Of a DNA stretch of 64,000 bases, positions 26,095-35,618 are shown in pieces. The first letter of the stretch is position 1; every line of letters starts with the position of its first letter. Under the pieces are notes generated by a model. The model saw only the letters and a list, made by a program, of their open reading frames with translations. It was not told the DNA's origin and did not search any database. The stretch comes from Candidatus Jordarchaeales archaeon (GTDB lineage: Archaea > Asgardarchaeota > Jordiarchaeia > Jordiarchaeales > Freyrarchaeaceae): NCBI GenBank assembly GCA_038889235.1, contig JAWAHN010000001.1, positions 186,001 to 250,000 of the forward strand. The letters run 5' to 3'. The position numbers were made by a program, and so were the translations under genes.

Positions 26095-27927
26095 TCATAT
26101 TTTTGCTGCTATGTCTCCGAGTCCAAGCTCTTCGAGCTTTTCTTTTGTTGGTTTTCCAGTCTCCCAATCCCATTTTCTGAACTTGTAGTATTCTTTCAGG
26201 AGCACTTCCATGTTGGGTGTTTTTCCGGCTGTTGATCCTTCCTCAAGCGGGGTTATGGCTATCTTAGGAAGTTTATCATGCTGTCTTGTTACGCCAAACT
26301 TGTTGTTCAACGCTCGTTTTATGTTAAAGATCCTTTCCCCTGTCTTGCGAATAGACTCCGGCGTGTAGTCCCACCCTGTTATAGCGTTTAGGAAGTCGCA
26401 AACCATGGTTAAGGTGGCAGAGGAGAACTTGCAGAGAATCAAGGAGTCGTAGACTTCACGTACATCCTGGTATTTGACCACGGCGTCCACTCTACCTTCA
26501 AGAGTGAAGCGATCCATCTGGAGTATGTTAAGCTCCGGTATTGCTCCAACTCCCAGGTCTACTTCGTAGAAGTCGCCTCTGAGGTGGCATGCCCCCCTGT
26601 TGCCGGTAGCGTAGGATAAGGCTTGCCCAAAGAACGCCCTTGGATCATGCATTGGAATCTCGAGGCCCTTCACGTTTGCCGCTTCCTCTGGGTTCACTTT
26701 GAAGTGCTCCGCCATTCCCTTGGTTCCCTCTGCCAGTATGTTGCCTATGCCCTCCCGTTTCGCGATCATTCCTATCAACTTTATTATTGTCTCACTGTTC
26801 CCCCATTCGAGCTTCATGCCAGCGTCTTTCTTCTTTATAACTCCCTTCTCGTAAAGGTAGAAGGCGAAGGCGATGCTCACGCCGGCCGAAATTGTGTCGA
26901 TTCCGTAAACGTTGCAAAGGTGGTTCGCGTAGAGTATTGCGTCTAGATCGTAGTGTTCTAAGAGGGGGCCGAAAGCAACCATGGTCTCGTATTCGGGTGT
27001 ATCTATTTCTTTTACTCCTCTTTTGTTGTATTCCACAATTTTGCCGCACGCTACGGGGCACCCATAGCATGCATAGTTTCTCACCATGTACTTATCCTTG
27101 AACAATGCTGAACTGATCTTTTCTATCGGGAAGAGAGCGCGAGTGAAATACCTTGTAGGTGCATCACCTATCTCGAATGCCATGTCGAGGTAGCCGTAAG
27201 TTCCAAACTCCTTTAGCAGGTGGTAGAAGGGAGATGCTTCCATCAGAAGCCTGTGAAAGTCTACGAGACTCTTTAACATATCCTCATTAGCAATTTCTGC
27301 CCTTGCACTGCCAACCGCAGCCACGGCCTTAAGTTTCTTGGCGCCCATTACTGCTCCAAGCCCGCATCGCCCGGCTGCTCGACCCTCGTCGTTCATTATG
27401 GAAGCATATTTAACTTTGTTTTCCCCTCCGATACCTATGCAGGCGACTCTAACCCTCCGCTCTCCCAAGTCTTTCTTGATTATCTCTTGGGTTTCATACG
27501 TGTCCTTACCCCAGAGGTGGCTCGCATCCTTTATCTCCGCCGTCGAGTCGTGAATGAAAACATAAACAGGTTTCTCCGCGGCACCAGTAATTATGACTCC
27601 ATCTACCCCTGCCCCCTTGAGTGCTGGACCGAAAGCTCCACCAGAGCAAGCCTCCCCCCAGAAGCCATGCGCAGATTTTCCTGCAACAATATACCTGCTC
27701 CCTTGAGGAACTGCTGTTGCCGTGAAGGGCCCTGTCATGAAAGCGAGGTAGTTGTCGGGGCCTAAGGGGTTGGTTTTTGCGTCTAGAACGTCGAACAGTA
27801 GTCGAGCGGCGAGCCCGCTCCCCCCAATGAATGCCTTGGCGTCCTCCTCTTTCAGCTTTATCGTTTCAACAGAGCCCTTAGAAAGATCTATCTTCAAGAT
27901 TTTGCCGTGGTATCCATACATTGCCAT
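26095..27927 (-). CDS. Aldehyde ferredoxin oxidoreductase family tungstoenzyme
   Basis: About 610 residues. The N-terminal GYHGKILKIDLSKGSVETIK and FIGGSGLAARLLFDVLD are standard AOR starts; TGPFTATAVPQGSRYIVAGK and NDEGRAAGRCGLGAVMGAKK bind the bis-pterin cofactor. The 4Fe-4S ligands are C-x2-C-x3-C in YACYGCPVACGK plus a distal Cys in DSLILCKFSS. The family oxidises aldehydes to acids with ferredoxin. ATG 27927 shares its A with the TGA of the alcohol dehydrogenase gene (TGATG), so translation is coupled. That neighbour would make or use the aldehyde, pairing alcohol and aldehyde redox chemistry. No separate accessory gene is adjacent. Confidence 0.9.
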   Translation of the reverse strand: MAMYGYHGKILKIDLSKGSVETIKLKEEDAKAFIGGSGLAARLLFDVLDAKTNPLGPDNYLAFMTGPFTATAVPQGSRYIVAGKSAHGFWGEACSGGAFGPALKGAGVDGVIITGAAEKPVYVFIHDSTAEIKDASHLWGKDTYETQEIIKKDLGERRVRVACIGIGGENKVKYASIMNDEGRAAGRCGLGAVMGAKKLKAVAAVGSARAEIANEDMLKSLVDFHRLLMEASPFYHLLKEFGTYGYLDMAFEIGDAPTRYFTRALFPIEKISSALFKDKYMVRNYACYGCPVACGKIVEYNKRGVKEIDTPEYETMVAFGPLLEHYDLDAILYANHLCNVYGIDTISAGVSIAFAFYLYEKGVIKKKDAGMKLEWGNSETIIKLIGMIAKREGIGNILAEGTKGMAEHFKVNPEEAANVKGLEIPMHDPRAFFGQALSYATGNRGACHLRGDFYEVDLGVGAIPELNILQMDRFTLEGRVDAVVKYQDVREVYDSLILCKFSSATLTMVCDFLNAITGWDYTPESIRKTGERIFNIKRALNNKFGVTRQHDKLPKIAITPLEEGSTAGKTPNMEVLLKEYYKFRKWDWETGKPTKEKLEELGLGDIAAKI

Positions 27928-29243
27928 CACCAATCCACATCTTTTCCTTCATACGCGTAATCAAACAGCTTCCTAAAGTCGTCTATACTAGCTGGCCGCG
28001 TGCTAAAGATCGCCGTCGGGTCTTCGTACGCGTACTTTACAAGAACCTCCTTCTTCTCCTCGAACTCGCTTCTACTTATCCCGAGATCCTTGATCGCTAT
28101 TGGAACACCGAGACCTGTTATGAACTCCTTGAAGAACTGAGTGAGCTTTTCAAGTGTTTTCTCCTTAGTCTTTCCTACCACGTCCAAGTCTAGGCTGAAG
28201 TTCAGCCACTTCGCAAGACCAACGTATCCATCGGTCACTTTCGCCTCAAACCTTAGGGAGTAAGGTATGAACATTCCGACCGCTCTGCCGTGATGAATGT
28301 TAAAGACTTTCCCGAAGGAGTGGCCCAGCGCGTGGGTTATAGCTGTTCCCGCGTTTCCGAAAGCCAGCCCAGCCATAGTCGCGGCTATTAACATTTTTTC
28401 TCTGGCATTCATGTTTCTGGGCTGCTTGTATACTATTGGGAGATACCTTATGATGAGCTCTATGGCTTTGAGAGCCATCGGGTCTGTTAGATCGCTTCCC
28501 CAGTTCCTGTTTATGTAGGCGTCTACCGCGTGAGCTAAGGCGTCTAAGCCTGTTCCTACAGTGAGTTCGGGAGGCATTCCAACGGTTAGCTCCGGTAGAA
28601 GTATTGCGAATTCAGGTACACACTCAGGGTGCTGCGCGGCTAGTTTTCTCGGTGGAGTCTGGCTAACGTCCGTCAATACGAAAGCCTGCGTGGCTTCGGA
28701 CCCTGTTCCAGCGGTGGTTGGTACAGCCGCCAGGTAGGCCTTCTTTCTTAGCCCCAAAGGTGTCAGAGCTTCGACCATGGAGAAGTCTATGTCAGGCCGC
28801 TCGTAGAGGATCCATGCCGCCTTAGCTGTGTCTATGGCTGAACCGCCTCCTACAGCTACTATGAGGTCTGGTTCAAACTCGCGCATTTCCTCGACTATTT
28901 CGCGCACTACTGGTATGGGTGGCTCCGGGACAGCCTTGTCACATATTTTAACAGTAAATTGCACCATTTCGAAGTAGGGTATTAGGGACTCTGCAAGGTT
29001 CCTTATGGCTTTGTCTGTAATAATGAAGGCTCGCTTCTTTTCAAGCATAGCTGCCCCGATGGACAACCCTATTACAAGGCCAAATTTTCCTATTAGGATC
29101 CTTGGACAGAGGAAATATCCTACAAGGCTGCGCATCGGCTTGGCTCCAAGCAAAGTGTAAAGCATGCGTGTCCCGTATTCATAAGGCTTCCAAGTCACTC
29201 TCCATCCCCCTTTTGAAAAAACCTCCTCAAACCCCCGAAACAC
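27927..29243 (-). CDS. Iron-containing alcohol dehydrogenase (group III)
   Basis: 438 residues, a little longer than the usual 385-400 owing to an N-terminal extension of about 50. NAD(P)-binding GGGSAIDTAKA and PTTAGTGSEATQAFVLTD are present. The metal ligands are D and H in TGLDALAHAVDAYINR, then H in TAITHALGHSFG and H in FNIHHGRAVGM. It probably interconverts an alcohol and aldehyde. It is co-transcribed with the AOR-type enzyme that overlaps its end. GTG 29243 lacks a ribosome site, and a TATA box lies only about 28 bases upstream, so the transcript is probably leaderless. Confidence 0.9.
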   Translation of the reverse strand: MFRGFEEVFSKGGWRVTWKPYEYGTRMLYTLLGAKPMRSLVGYFLCPRILIGKFGLVIGLSIGAAMLEKKRAFIITDKAIRNLAESLIPYFEMVQFTVKICDKAVPEPPIPVVREIVEEMREFEPDLIVAVGGGSAIDTAKAAWILYERPDIDFSMVEALTPLGLRKKAYLAAVPTTAGTGSEATQAFVLTDVSQTPPRKLAAQHPECVPEFAILLPELTVGMPPELTVGTGLDALAHAVDAYINRNWGSDLTDPMALKAIELIIRYLPIVYKQPRNMNAREKMLIAATMAGLAFGNAGTAITHALGHSFGKVFNIHHGRAVGMFIPYSLRFEAKVTDGYVGLAKWLNFSLDLDVVGKTKEKTLEKLTQFFKEFITGLGVPIAIKDLGISRSEFEEKKEVLVKYAYEDPTAIFSTRPASIDDFRKLFDYAYEGKDVDW

Positions 29244-29266
29244 TGGGGGAAATTATGAAAGAAGCA

Positions 29267-29277
29267 AGTATAAAATC
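29267..29277 (-). promoter_or_regulatory. TATA box of the adh-aor operon (leaderless)
   Basis: The minus strand reads ATTTTATACTT centred about 28 bases upstream of GTG 29243, the distance expected when transcription begins at or next to the start codon. Confidence 0.5.
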
Positions 29278-29303
29278 TTTTCTTTTTACTCTCGATTACG
29301 TTT

Positions 29304-29323
29304 TCTCCTCTTATACGAGGAGA
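29304..29323. other. Perfect hairpin in the divergent adh/permease spacer
   Basis: TCTCCTC-TTATAC-GAGGAGA: a seven-base perfect inverted repeat around a six-base centre. It lies about 60 bases upstream of the alcohol dehydrogenase start and 110 bases before the permease gene, so it could be an operator for either promoter. No T run follows that would make it a terminator. Confidence 0.35.
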
Positions 29324-29435
29324 CCTTTGTTTGTGTAGGATTAAAGGGTAAAGCTTAAGCTTACAGCGATGTACTCCTTTTTTGTCAATTAATCTTTGAA
29401 CAAGTGGATCAGTTTAGTTTGAGCAACCATGCCGG

Positions 29436-31040
29436 GTGGTATGCTTGGCCATTCAGGGGGCTGAGCATTATCTTATCGAGTTCATAAGAGAGTGGATCTA
29501 TACTCCTCCCGTCCACGTCGTTGGCGTTTTCGCCGCCATAATGATCACGACTTATGTTTTGATTATGACTGAAAGGTTTCATGAGACATTAGCTGCTATG
29601 GGTGGGGCTGTTGCTACGGTTGTTGCCGGCAAATACTTCGAGATTGCCTATAGTTGGGTGCCTTTTGTGGACGCGTTCCTGGCGTGGATTTCTGGTGAAG
29701 TTCCCAGGTTTAAGCCTCTGCTTTTCACCAGCGGGCAGGTGCTTACGGAGATGGTGGATTGGCAAACAATAGTGATAGTAGTGTCGCTAGTTATAATTGC
29801 GGCAGCGGCTTCCAAGTCCGGTTTGTTCGAGTTTATATGTGTTAAAGTGGTGAAGCGCAGTGGGGGGGACCTTGGCAAGCTCTTCATTTACCTATGCCTG
29901 CTTAGCTTCGCTTTAACGGCATTGATAGGTAATGATCCAGCTTTCATCGTAATCAGCGCTCTTACGCTCACGCTTACACGCGCCCTTGGAGTTGACCCGC
30001 GACCCTACATTTTGGGGGAGGTTTTCGTTATGAACGCTGCTGGTGCTTCGACTCTAGTTGGAAGCTTCGTTAACGTCTTGGTATCAGCACGCTTCAACTT
30101 AGACCCTAAGTACTTCCTCTCCTACGTTCACTTCATAGCGCTGGGAGCTCCCTTCGCCGTAGTTTGTTCGCTCATCGCTGTGTTCGTTGTCAGGAGAGCT
30201 TTTAGGGACGCGTTCATCGTTTCCGAGGAAAGAGATGTGAAGAGGAGGAAAAGGGCAATTCTCGCCCTCGACGAGTACAACCTTATAGAGGATGTCTCCC
30301 TTTTCAGGAGGATCTGCGTGCTTTTCGTTCTAACAATCGCTGGATTCGTTATAGCTGGAACACTCAACATACCACTTTACATAATTGCCGTAGCTTCGGC
30401 TTTCGCATTCCTCCTCTTCAGTGGCGCGAGACCAGAGAGGATGCTTCGAGAAGTTGACTGGGAGCTCGTCATCTTCCTGGCAAGTATACTAATAGTAGTA
30501 GAGGGCGTACATAGCACGGGACTCTTAGAAAATATAGGAAAAACTCTTGGCTCCCTGACTAGTGGAAACATACCTGCAACCATATTCCTGGTAATACTCA
30601 CGACTGGGAGTCTTTCAGGGATAATGGACAACGTGTCAGTTACCTCAGCGCTACTCTACGTGGTGCCGCCCTTATCACTCAACGCTCTAGTTCTGGATAA
30701 GACAGTCATCTGGGCCCTGATCTACGGCGCGAACTCGGGAGCCAACTTGACTCCTATAGGGGGAATACCTAACCTCATCGCTTGCTCTCTGCTTGAAAGA
30801 GACGGAAAGCCGGTAACGTGGAGGGAGTTTGTGAAGCTCGGCGCCCCCCTCTGTATAGCATCGTTCCTGATTGGGACAGGAATTATCTACGCTTTCGCCA
30901 CCCTGCTAGGCTGGACAAGCATGAACCTAGAGCTCATACTGACGCTCATATCAGAGTACCTAGCAGTAACCGGGTTTAAGGCCGAGGAGCTAGGGCTTCC
31001 ATCATGGCTCACATTACTATACAGTTTCTACAGCCACTAG
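29436..31040 (+). CDS. ArsB/NhaD/SLC13-type ion permease
   Basis: 534 residues with about eleven hydrophobic helices. The repeated half-motifs of the ion transporter superfamily are visible: MVDWQTIVIVVSLVIIAAAA and NAAGASTLVGSFVNVLVSAR in the first half, and VDWELVIFLASILIVVEGVH, GIMDNVSVTSALLYVVPPL and GANSGANLTPIGGIPNLIAC in the second. The inverted pairs of N-rich re-entrant segments bind ion and substrate. Substrate could be arsenite, Na/H or a dicarboxylate; sequence alone does not settle it. Start is GTG 29436; the hydrophilic N-terminal 30 residues leave room for a later start. It is divergent from the adh-aor operon. Confidence 0.82.
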   Translation: MVCLAIQGAEHYLIEFIREWIYTPPVHVVGVFAAIMITTYVLIMTERFHETLAAMGGAVATVVAGKYFEIAYSWVPFVDAFLAWISGEVPRFKPLLFTSGQVLTEMVDWQTIVIVVSLVIIAAAASKSGLFEFICVKVVKRSGGDLGKLFIYLCLLSFALTALIGNDPAFIVISALTLTLTRALGVDPRPYILGEVFVMNAAGASTLVGSFVNVLVSARFNLDPKYFLSYVHFIALGAPFAVVCSLIAVFVVRRAFRDAFIVSEERDVKRRKRAILALDEYNLIEDVSLFRRICVLFVLTIAGFVIAGTLNIPLYIIAVASAFAFLLFSGARPERMLREVDWELVIFLASILIVVEGVHSTGLLENIGKTLGSLTSGNIPATIFLVILTTGSLSGIMDNVSVTSALLYVVPPLSLNALVLDKTVIWALIYGANSGANLTPIGGIPNLIACSLLERDGKPVTWREFVKLGAPLCIASFLIGTGIIYAFATLLGWTSMNLELILTLISEYLAVTGFKAEELGLPSWLTLLYSFYSH

Positions 31041-31198
31041 GTTAAAACGTGGAAGACGAAAGACTTCGGATGCTCCACTGCGACTCACACCAACATCAAC
31101 AAGACTCTTCCAGCACCAGTTCACTAAAAACAAAATCTTCTTTAACCAAGAAGTTATTATTGTTCTTGTTCTAATATGGAAACGGTGGGGGTTTACAT

Positions 31199-32929
31199 TT
31201 GACTAAGAGGATTTCTGGTGGAGAGCTTCTCGTCAGGTGCCTACTTGAGGAAGGTGTTAAATACGTCTTCGGCGTCCCCGGAGCACAACTCTTGACTATT
31301 CTCGACGCTATAAAGAGGATTGGCGAGCCGCGCGGCATGAAGTTCGTCACCTGCAGGCATGAGCAAGCCGCAGCTAACATGGCGGACGCTTGGGCGAGGG
31401 TAACGGGAGAGCCGGGTGTGTGTATAGGAACTGTAGGTCCGGGAGGGGCGAACCTAGTACCCGGAGTCTACCCTGCTTGGGCTGACGGGGTTCCAATGAT
31501 AGTCTTAACCGCTCAGAACCAAACCTGGAGAAGCTACCCCGACCACGGCTGCATGCAGGCGTTAGACCAATATCACCTGTTTAAGCCTATCACCAAGTGG
31601 AATGCTGTGGTCTCCCATTGGGAGAGGATTCCCGAGCTGGTGCAACACGCTTTTAGGGTTGCTACTTCGGGGAGACCTGGACCCGTGCACCTAGACTTGC
31701 CGTCAGACGTTCTCTACGATAGGAAAGAGGAGGGGGGTGTTAGAGTTTACCCGCCTCACAGGTACAGGGCGACCAAGCCTCCTGTCGGCGACCCGGAACT
31801 TGTGGAGAAAGCTGCTGACATGCTTGCTGGAGCGCAAATGCCTCTAATACATCCTGGAGGAGGTGTTCTGAGGGCGGGTGCGTGGAGGGAGGTCGTTGAG
31901 ATAGCCGAGCACCTAGGGGCACCTGTGATCACCACGCTCGGTGCTAGAGGGATAATCTCCGAGGATCACCCGTTGTGCCTTCTACCCGCAACTCCCGGTG
32001 CCATAATGGCTCAGAACGAGGCTGACGTCGTGCTCGTGGTTGGAAGCAGAATGGGTGACGTGGACTTTTGGGGGAGAGCGCCTGTTTGGGGGGACCCGGA
32101 CAAACAGAAAACTATTCAGATAGATGTTGATCCGGCGATGATTGGTTACAACAGGCCTGTCGACTTAGCTATAGTTGGCGATGCTAAAGCGACGCTAAGG
32201 GCTTTGCTTGAAGCGCTTAAGAAGAGGACGGATAAGAGGAAGCCGCACGCCAAGATCGCGGATTACAGGAGGGCTCAGGACGAGTGGATGACGAACTTCC
32301 TTAAGCAGGCTGAGAGCAGCGAGAAGCCCATCCACCCCCTTAGGCTCATGAAGGAGGTTAGAGCTTTCTATCCGAGGGACGCCATAGCGTGCCTTGACGG
32401 GGGGAACACTCCTGTCTGGGCTTACTACGTGCACCGCATATATGAGCCGGGGACCTTCCTTTGGGCTGCCGACTCGGGACATCTTGGAGTTGGGTTACCA
32501 TATGCCATAGGAGCGAAGCTCGCGGCGCCCGACAAGCAGGTCTACCTCATAACGGGGGACGGGGCTTTCGGGACGAACATGCAAGAGCTTGAGACCGCAA
32601 GCAGGCTCGGAGTAAAGATAACGGTGATAGTGGTGAACGACCGCGCTTGGGGCATGATTAAGGGAGCACAGAAGATCTCTTTCAAGGGTAGGTACATAGG
32701 GGTCGACTTCAGCGATGTAAGGTATGACAAGATAGCTCAGGGAATGAACTGGTATGGTGAAAGAGTAGAGGACCCGGAGGATATAGCTCCAGCTTTGGAG
32801 AGGGCTGAAGCTGCTGAGGAGCCTGCTCTTCTAGATGTCGTCGTGTCGCAGGAGGCACACTTGACACCGCCAGACCTTGTAACGCTAGCCATGATATGGC
32901 TTGAGGGGTGCACGCCGCCAGAGGAGTGA
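31199..32929 (+). CDS. Thiamine-diphosphate enzyme, acetolactate synthase-like
   Basis: 576 residues with the three-domain ThDP decarboxylase layout. The N-terminal pyrimidine domain has GVPGAQLLTILDA, the catalytic glutamate in CRHEQAAANMADAWARVTG and VGPGGANLVPG. A central nucleotide-like domain follows. The C-terminal ThDP site is GDGAFGTNMQELETASRLGV and ending VVNDRAWGMIKG (GDG-x26-N motif). Acetolactate synthase, benzoylformate decarboxylase and related enzymes share this plan. No small regulatory subunit (ilvN-like) is adjacent, so a biosynthetic acetolactate synthase is less certain. Start is TTG 31199 about nine bases after GGTGGGGG. Confidence 0.85.
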   Translation: MTKRISGGELLVRCLLEEGVKYVFGVPGAQLLTILDAIKRIGEPRGMKFVTCRHEQAAANMADAWARVTGEPGVCIGTVGPGGANLVPGVYPAWADGVPMIVLTAQNQTWRSYPDHGCMQALDQYHLFKPITKWNAVVSHWERIPELVQHAFRVATSGRPGPVHLDLPSDVLYDRKEEGGVRVYPPHRYRATKPPVGDPELVEKAADMLAGAQMPLIHPGGGVLRAGAWREVVEIAEHLGAPVITTLGARGIISEDHPLCLLPATPGAIMAQNEADVVLVVGSRMGDVDFWGRAPVWGDPDKQKTIQIDVDPAMIGYNRPVDLAIVGDAKATLRALLEALKKRTDKRKPHAKIADYRRAQDEWMTNFLKQAESSEKPIHPLRLMKEVRAFYPRDAIACLDGGNTPVWAYYVHRIYEPGTFLWAADSGHLGVGLPYAIGAKLAAPDKQVYLITGDGAFGTNMQELETASRLGVKITVIVVNDRAWGMIKGAQKISFKGRYIGVDFSDVRYDKIAQGMNWYGERVEDPEDIAPALERAEAAEEPALLDVVVSQEAHLTPPDLVTLAMIWLEGCTPPEE

Positions 32930-32998
32930 GCGAGTGTCCGGTGGCGCTACGCGCTGAATACTTGGTAAGCTGCGCGGTTTTTGTGTGAAAACATTTCG

Positions 32999-33008
32999 CT
33001 TTTATTTT
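32999..33008 (+). promoter_or_regulatory. TATA-box candidate for the nurA-herA-mre11-rad50 operon
   Basis: CTTTTATTTT lies about 60 bases upstream of GTG 33065. The whole resection operon would be read from here, as gaps between its genes are tiny or negative. Confidence 0.4.
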
Positions 33009-33064
33009 TCTTGTGTGCGCTAACTTCATATACTGTCAATTTTTTGGGTTTCGTGGTGGTTTAA

Positions 33065-34135
33065 GTGTTGGGGGAGGTTTACGAGTTTACAATTGAGAGG
33101 CTCCCGGTCTTAAGAGAGAAAGCGGCCGCGGTGCGCTTTAACAGCAAGGTTGTCGAGAAGTTTTGGATTAGCAAGGAGTTTAGGGGGAGAGGGGTGGGGT
33201 GTGTAGTTGGGGTTGATGGTGGGAGAAATTGGATTGAGTGCAAGAATTTTGTTCTCTACATTGTTGACGCTGAAGCTGTAATATTTGAGGACGAAGTGGA
33301 GAAGGGTTCCCTAAAAGTGCTTGATGTGGACTTGCTGTACCCTCACAGGCATGTGGAGGACAGGGTGGCGTCGTACAGTGAAATACTCGAGGGGAAGGCT
33401 GCTTACAAGGCGCTTCAAGAGAGAAGTGATGGCACGGTTTTCATGGATGGCTCGATAATAGGCGTGCTGATAAGGCCGCCCTTCAGAGGTTATGCCCTCG
33501 GTTGGGATTTCGAGCGAGAACTCAAAGAATACGTCGACATCATGGCTTCTTCTTGGAGTGAAGTGCTCGAGGATGCCATTTTCTCGAAGAGGATGCTTGA
33601 GGATGTTGTGAAAGAGTATGGGGAGGCGGGGGGAGCTGCCGCCAGCTTCCTTGAAAATGCCGAGAAGCTTTTGGTTTACAGGAGGCTGCTTGAAGAACAT
33701 GGAAGACGCCTAGTGTTCGTCTCAAAAATGTCTAGGGGTTGCGATTACTTCAAGTTCTCTAAATCTGACATGTCCATTTTTGGCGAGTGTACGAAGGGTG
33801 CGGGATACTCGCTTCCGCTGCACTTGGAAATAAGTAATAAGGTTAAGTGGAGGTTTCCGGTTTTTAACGAGTACTTCAGGGACTTTAAGGTGACGATGTT
33901 CTATGCTAGACTAGAAGAGCGTGGGCCTGTCTTGAGGTTCGAGGTTCCCGGGTTTGCTGATGAAGGGAAAGTGGAGGATGTGTTAGCTCAAGCTGTGGCG
34001 TACTCGGTTTCCGGCTACCCCTACCCGCTTAGGAAGGCACACGAGGAGGTTAAGGTCTCCGACGAGGAGGCTAGAAGGGTTTTCAGGCTTGTAGGATTTT
34101 ATGAGGCTGAAAGGGGGAGAGAGATACTTGAGTGA
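33065..34135 (+). CDS. nurA: NurA 5'-3' nuclease
   Basis: 356 residues. The NurA signature aspartate lies in GVGCVVGVDGGRNWIECKNF (about 40-60), with further conserved acids in SDGTVFMDGSIIGVL (about 122-136). The C-terminal half contains FVSKMSRGCDYF and the late PYPLRKAHEEVKVS segment. NurA is a Mn-dependent nuclease that works inside the HerA hexamer to resect DNA ends. HerA is the next gene and overlaps its end by eight bases, giving the standard coupled pair. GTG 33065 follows GGTGG by about five bases. It is the first gene of the four-gene repair operon. Confidence 0.9.
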   Translation: MLGEVYEFTIERLPVLREKAAAVRFNSKVVEKFWISKEFRGRGVGCVVGVDGGRNWIECKNFVLYIVDAEAVIFEDEVEKGSLKVLDVDLLYPHRHVEDRVASYSEILEGKAAYKALQERSDGTVFMDGSIIGVLIRPPFRGYALGWDFERELKEYVDIMASSWSEVLEDAIFSKRMLEDVVKEYGEAGGAAASFLENAEKLLVYRRLLEEHGRRLVFVSKMSRGCDYFKFSKSDMSIFGECTKGAGYSLPLHLEISNKVKWRFPVFNEYFRDFKVTMFYARLEERGPVLRFEVPGFADEGKVEDVLAQAVAYSVSGYPYPLRKAHEEVKVSDEEARRVFRLVGFYEAERGREILE

Positions 34136-35609
34136 CAGGATTATTGGTTACGTTATAGGTGAGGCAACCCCGACGGAGGCTTCCTTCATTTCCGTGGAGC
34201 CGCCGAGGCTGGGGGAGTATGTTGTTCTGGAGTACAATGGAAAAAGCGTACTCGGAATGGTTCAAGCGTTGATAAGTGGAAGTGTTTCCCTCAGCAGCGA
34301 TATACACGACCCCCAAGTTGTTGAGAGGATAAGGAGGTTGGAGAGGGGACGAGACATCTACGTGAAGGGGATTGTCGGCATTCTCGGCGACGTAGAGGAG
34401 TTGAAGATTCCGCGTACTCCGCCCCCGCCAGGAGTGGAGATTAGGAGAGCTGACAGCGAGACGCTAAAGAGAGTTTTCGGGGGGCGTAGTGAGACATCGC
34501 TCAGAATTGGAACACTCGTATCACATGAAGATGTACCCGTGTGCGTAGACGTGAATAGAATGGTTTCACGCCACCTTGCAATACTGGCTGTGACTGGGGC
34601 TGGGAAATCTAACACTGTAGCCGTTATAGCTGACGGGATAGTTAAGATGGGTGGGACGGTCGTGATATTTGACATGCACTCCGAGTATGTTGACTCGGAT
34701 ATTGGCGGGGGCCGCGTTAACCCCATCTCGCCTGTTCTCGATCCTTACTCGTTGAGTGTCGGGGAGCTCATGACTTTGATGAACATACGGCCAGAGTACC
34801 ACGCGCAGGAGAGGGCTTTCAGAGAGGTCTACGGGAGGGTTGTGGAGAGGATAAAGAAGGGGGAGGACCCGGTGCTCTTCCTGGAACTTCTCAGAGAGGA
34901 GCTGGAAAACAGCGACAAGAAGGAAAAGGACATCATCCTAAATAAGGTCGACGGGTTCGAGGAGAAGTACTCGAAGGTTATAAAGCCGGGGATGGGTGAC
35001 ATCATAGGCAAGCTCAGGTTGGGTTATGCTAACGTTGTGGACCTAGGACAGGTCGATGAGGACTGTGCCGACGTGGTAGTAAGCCACACGCTTAGGAGGC
35101 TTCTCGAGGAGAGGAAGAAGTTTGTGATCGAGAAAGGGGCTTCGGGCTTCAGACACCCGGTCCTAACCGTAGTGGAGGAGGCTCACATATTGGCGCCTAA
35201 CAGTGAGGACACGTTGTCAAGTTACTGGATTAGCAGGGTGGCGCGCGAGGGGAGAAAGTTCGGAGTTGGACTGTGCCTCGTAAGCCAAAGACCGAAGGCG
35301 TTGAGCATCAACGCACTCTCCCAAGTCAACAACATGATAATATTGAAGCTCGTTGAGCCCTCCGATCAGAGGCACGTCCAAGCGGCGAGCGAGGCGCTAA
35401 GCAACGAGCTACTCGATCAGCTGTCTTCACTTAACACTGGAGAAGCTGTGGTGCTGGGGATGATGGTGAAAGTGCCAGCCATTGTAAAGATAGACAAGTA
35501 TAGAGGTAAACTAGTTGGAGCGGACATAGACGTGGTGGCCCACTGGAAGGGGGGTGAAGCCGTGGAGGAGAAGAGGAAGGAGATAGACGGGCTGCTGGAT
35601 ATGGGGTGA
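34128..35609 (+). CDS. herA: HerA hexameric DNA translocase
   Basis: About 493 residues from TTG 34128, six bases after GGGGGAGAG; the longer frame from ATG 34101 lies inside nurA and has a poorer site. The N-terminal HAS barrel begins DRIIGYVIGEATPTEA. Walker A is LAVTGAGKSNTVAV (about 153-166), Walker B is VLTVVEEAHILAP, and a sensor/arginine region reads LVSQRPKALSINALSQVNN. HerA pumps dsDNA and drives NurA, cooperating with Mre11-Rad50 to make 3' overhangs. Length is ordinary for the family, and all catalytic motifs are present. Confidence 0.92.
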   Translation: MSDRIIGYVIGEATPTEASFISVEPPRLGEYVVLEYNGKSVLGMVQALISGSVSLSSDIHDPQVVERIRRLERGRDIYVKGIVGILGDVEELKIPRTPPPPGVEIRRADSETLKRVFGGRSETSLRIGTLVSHEDVPVCVDVNRMVSRHLAILAVTGAGKSNTVAVIADGIVKMGGTVVIFDMHSEYVDSDIGGGRVNPISPVLDPYSLSVGELMTLMNIRPEYHAQERAFREVYGRVVERIKKGEDPVLFLELLREELENSDKKEKDIILNKVDGFEEKYSKVIKPGMGDIIGKLRLGYANVVDLGQVDEDCADVVVSHTLRRLLEERKKFVIEKGASGFRHPVLTVVEEAHILAPNSEDTLSSYWISRVAREGRKFGVGLCLVSQRPKALSINALSQVNNMIILKLVEPSDQRHVQAASEALSNELLDQLSSLNTGEAVVLGMMVKVPAIVKIDKYRGKLVGADIDVVAHWKGGEAVEEKRKEIDGLLDMG

Positions 35610-35618
35610 AAGAGGTGG

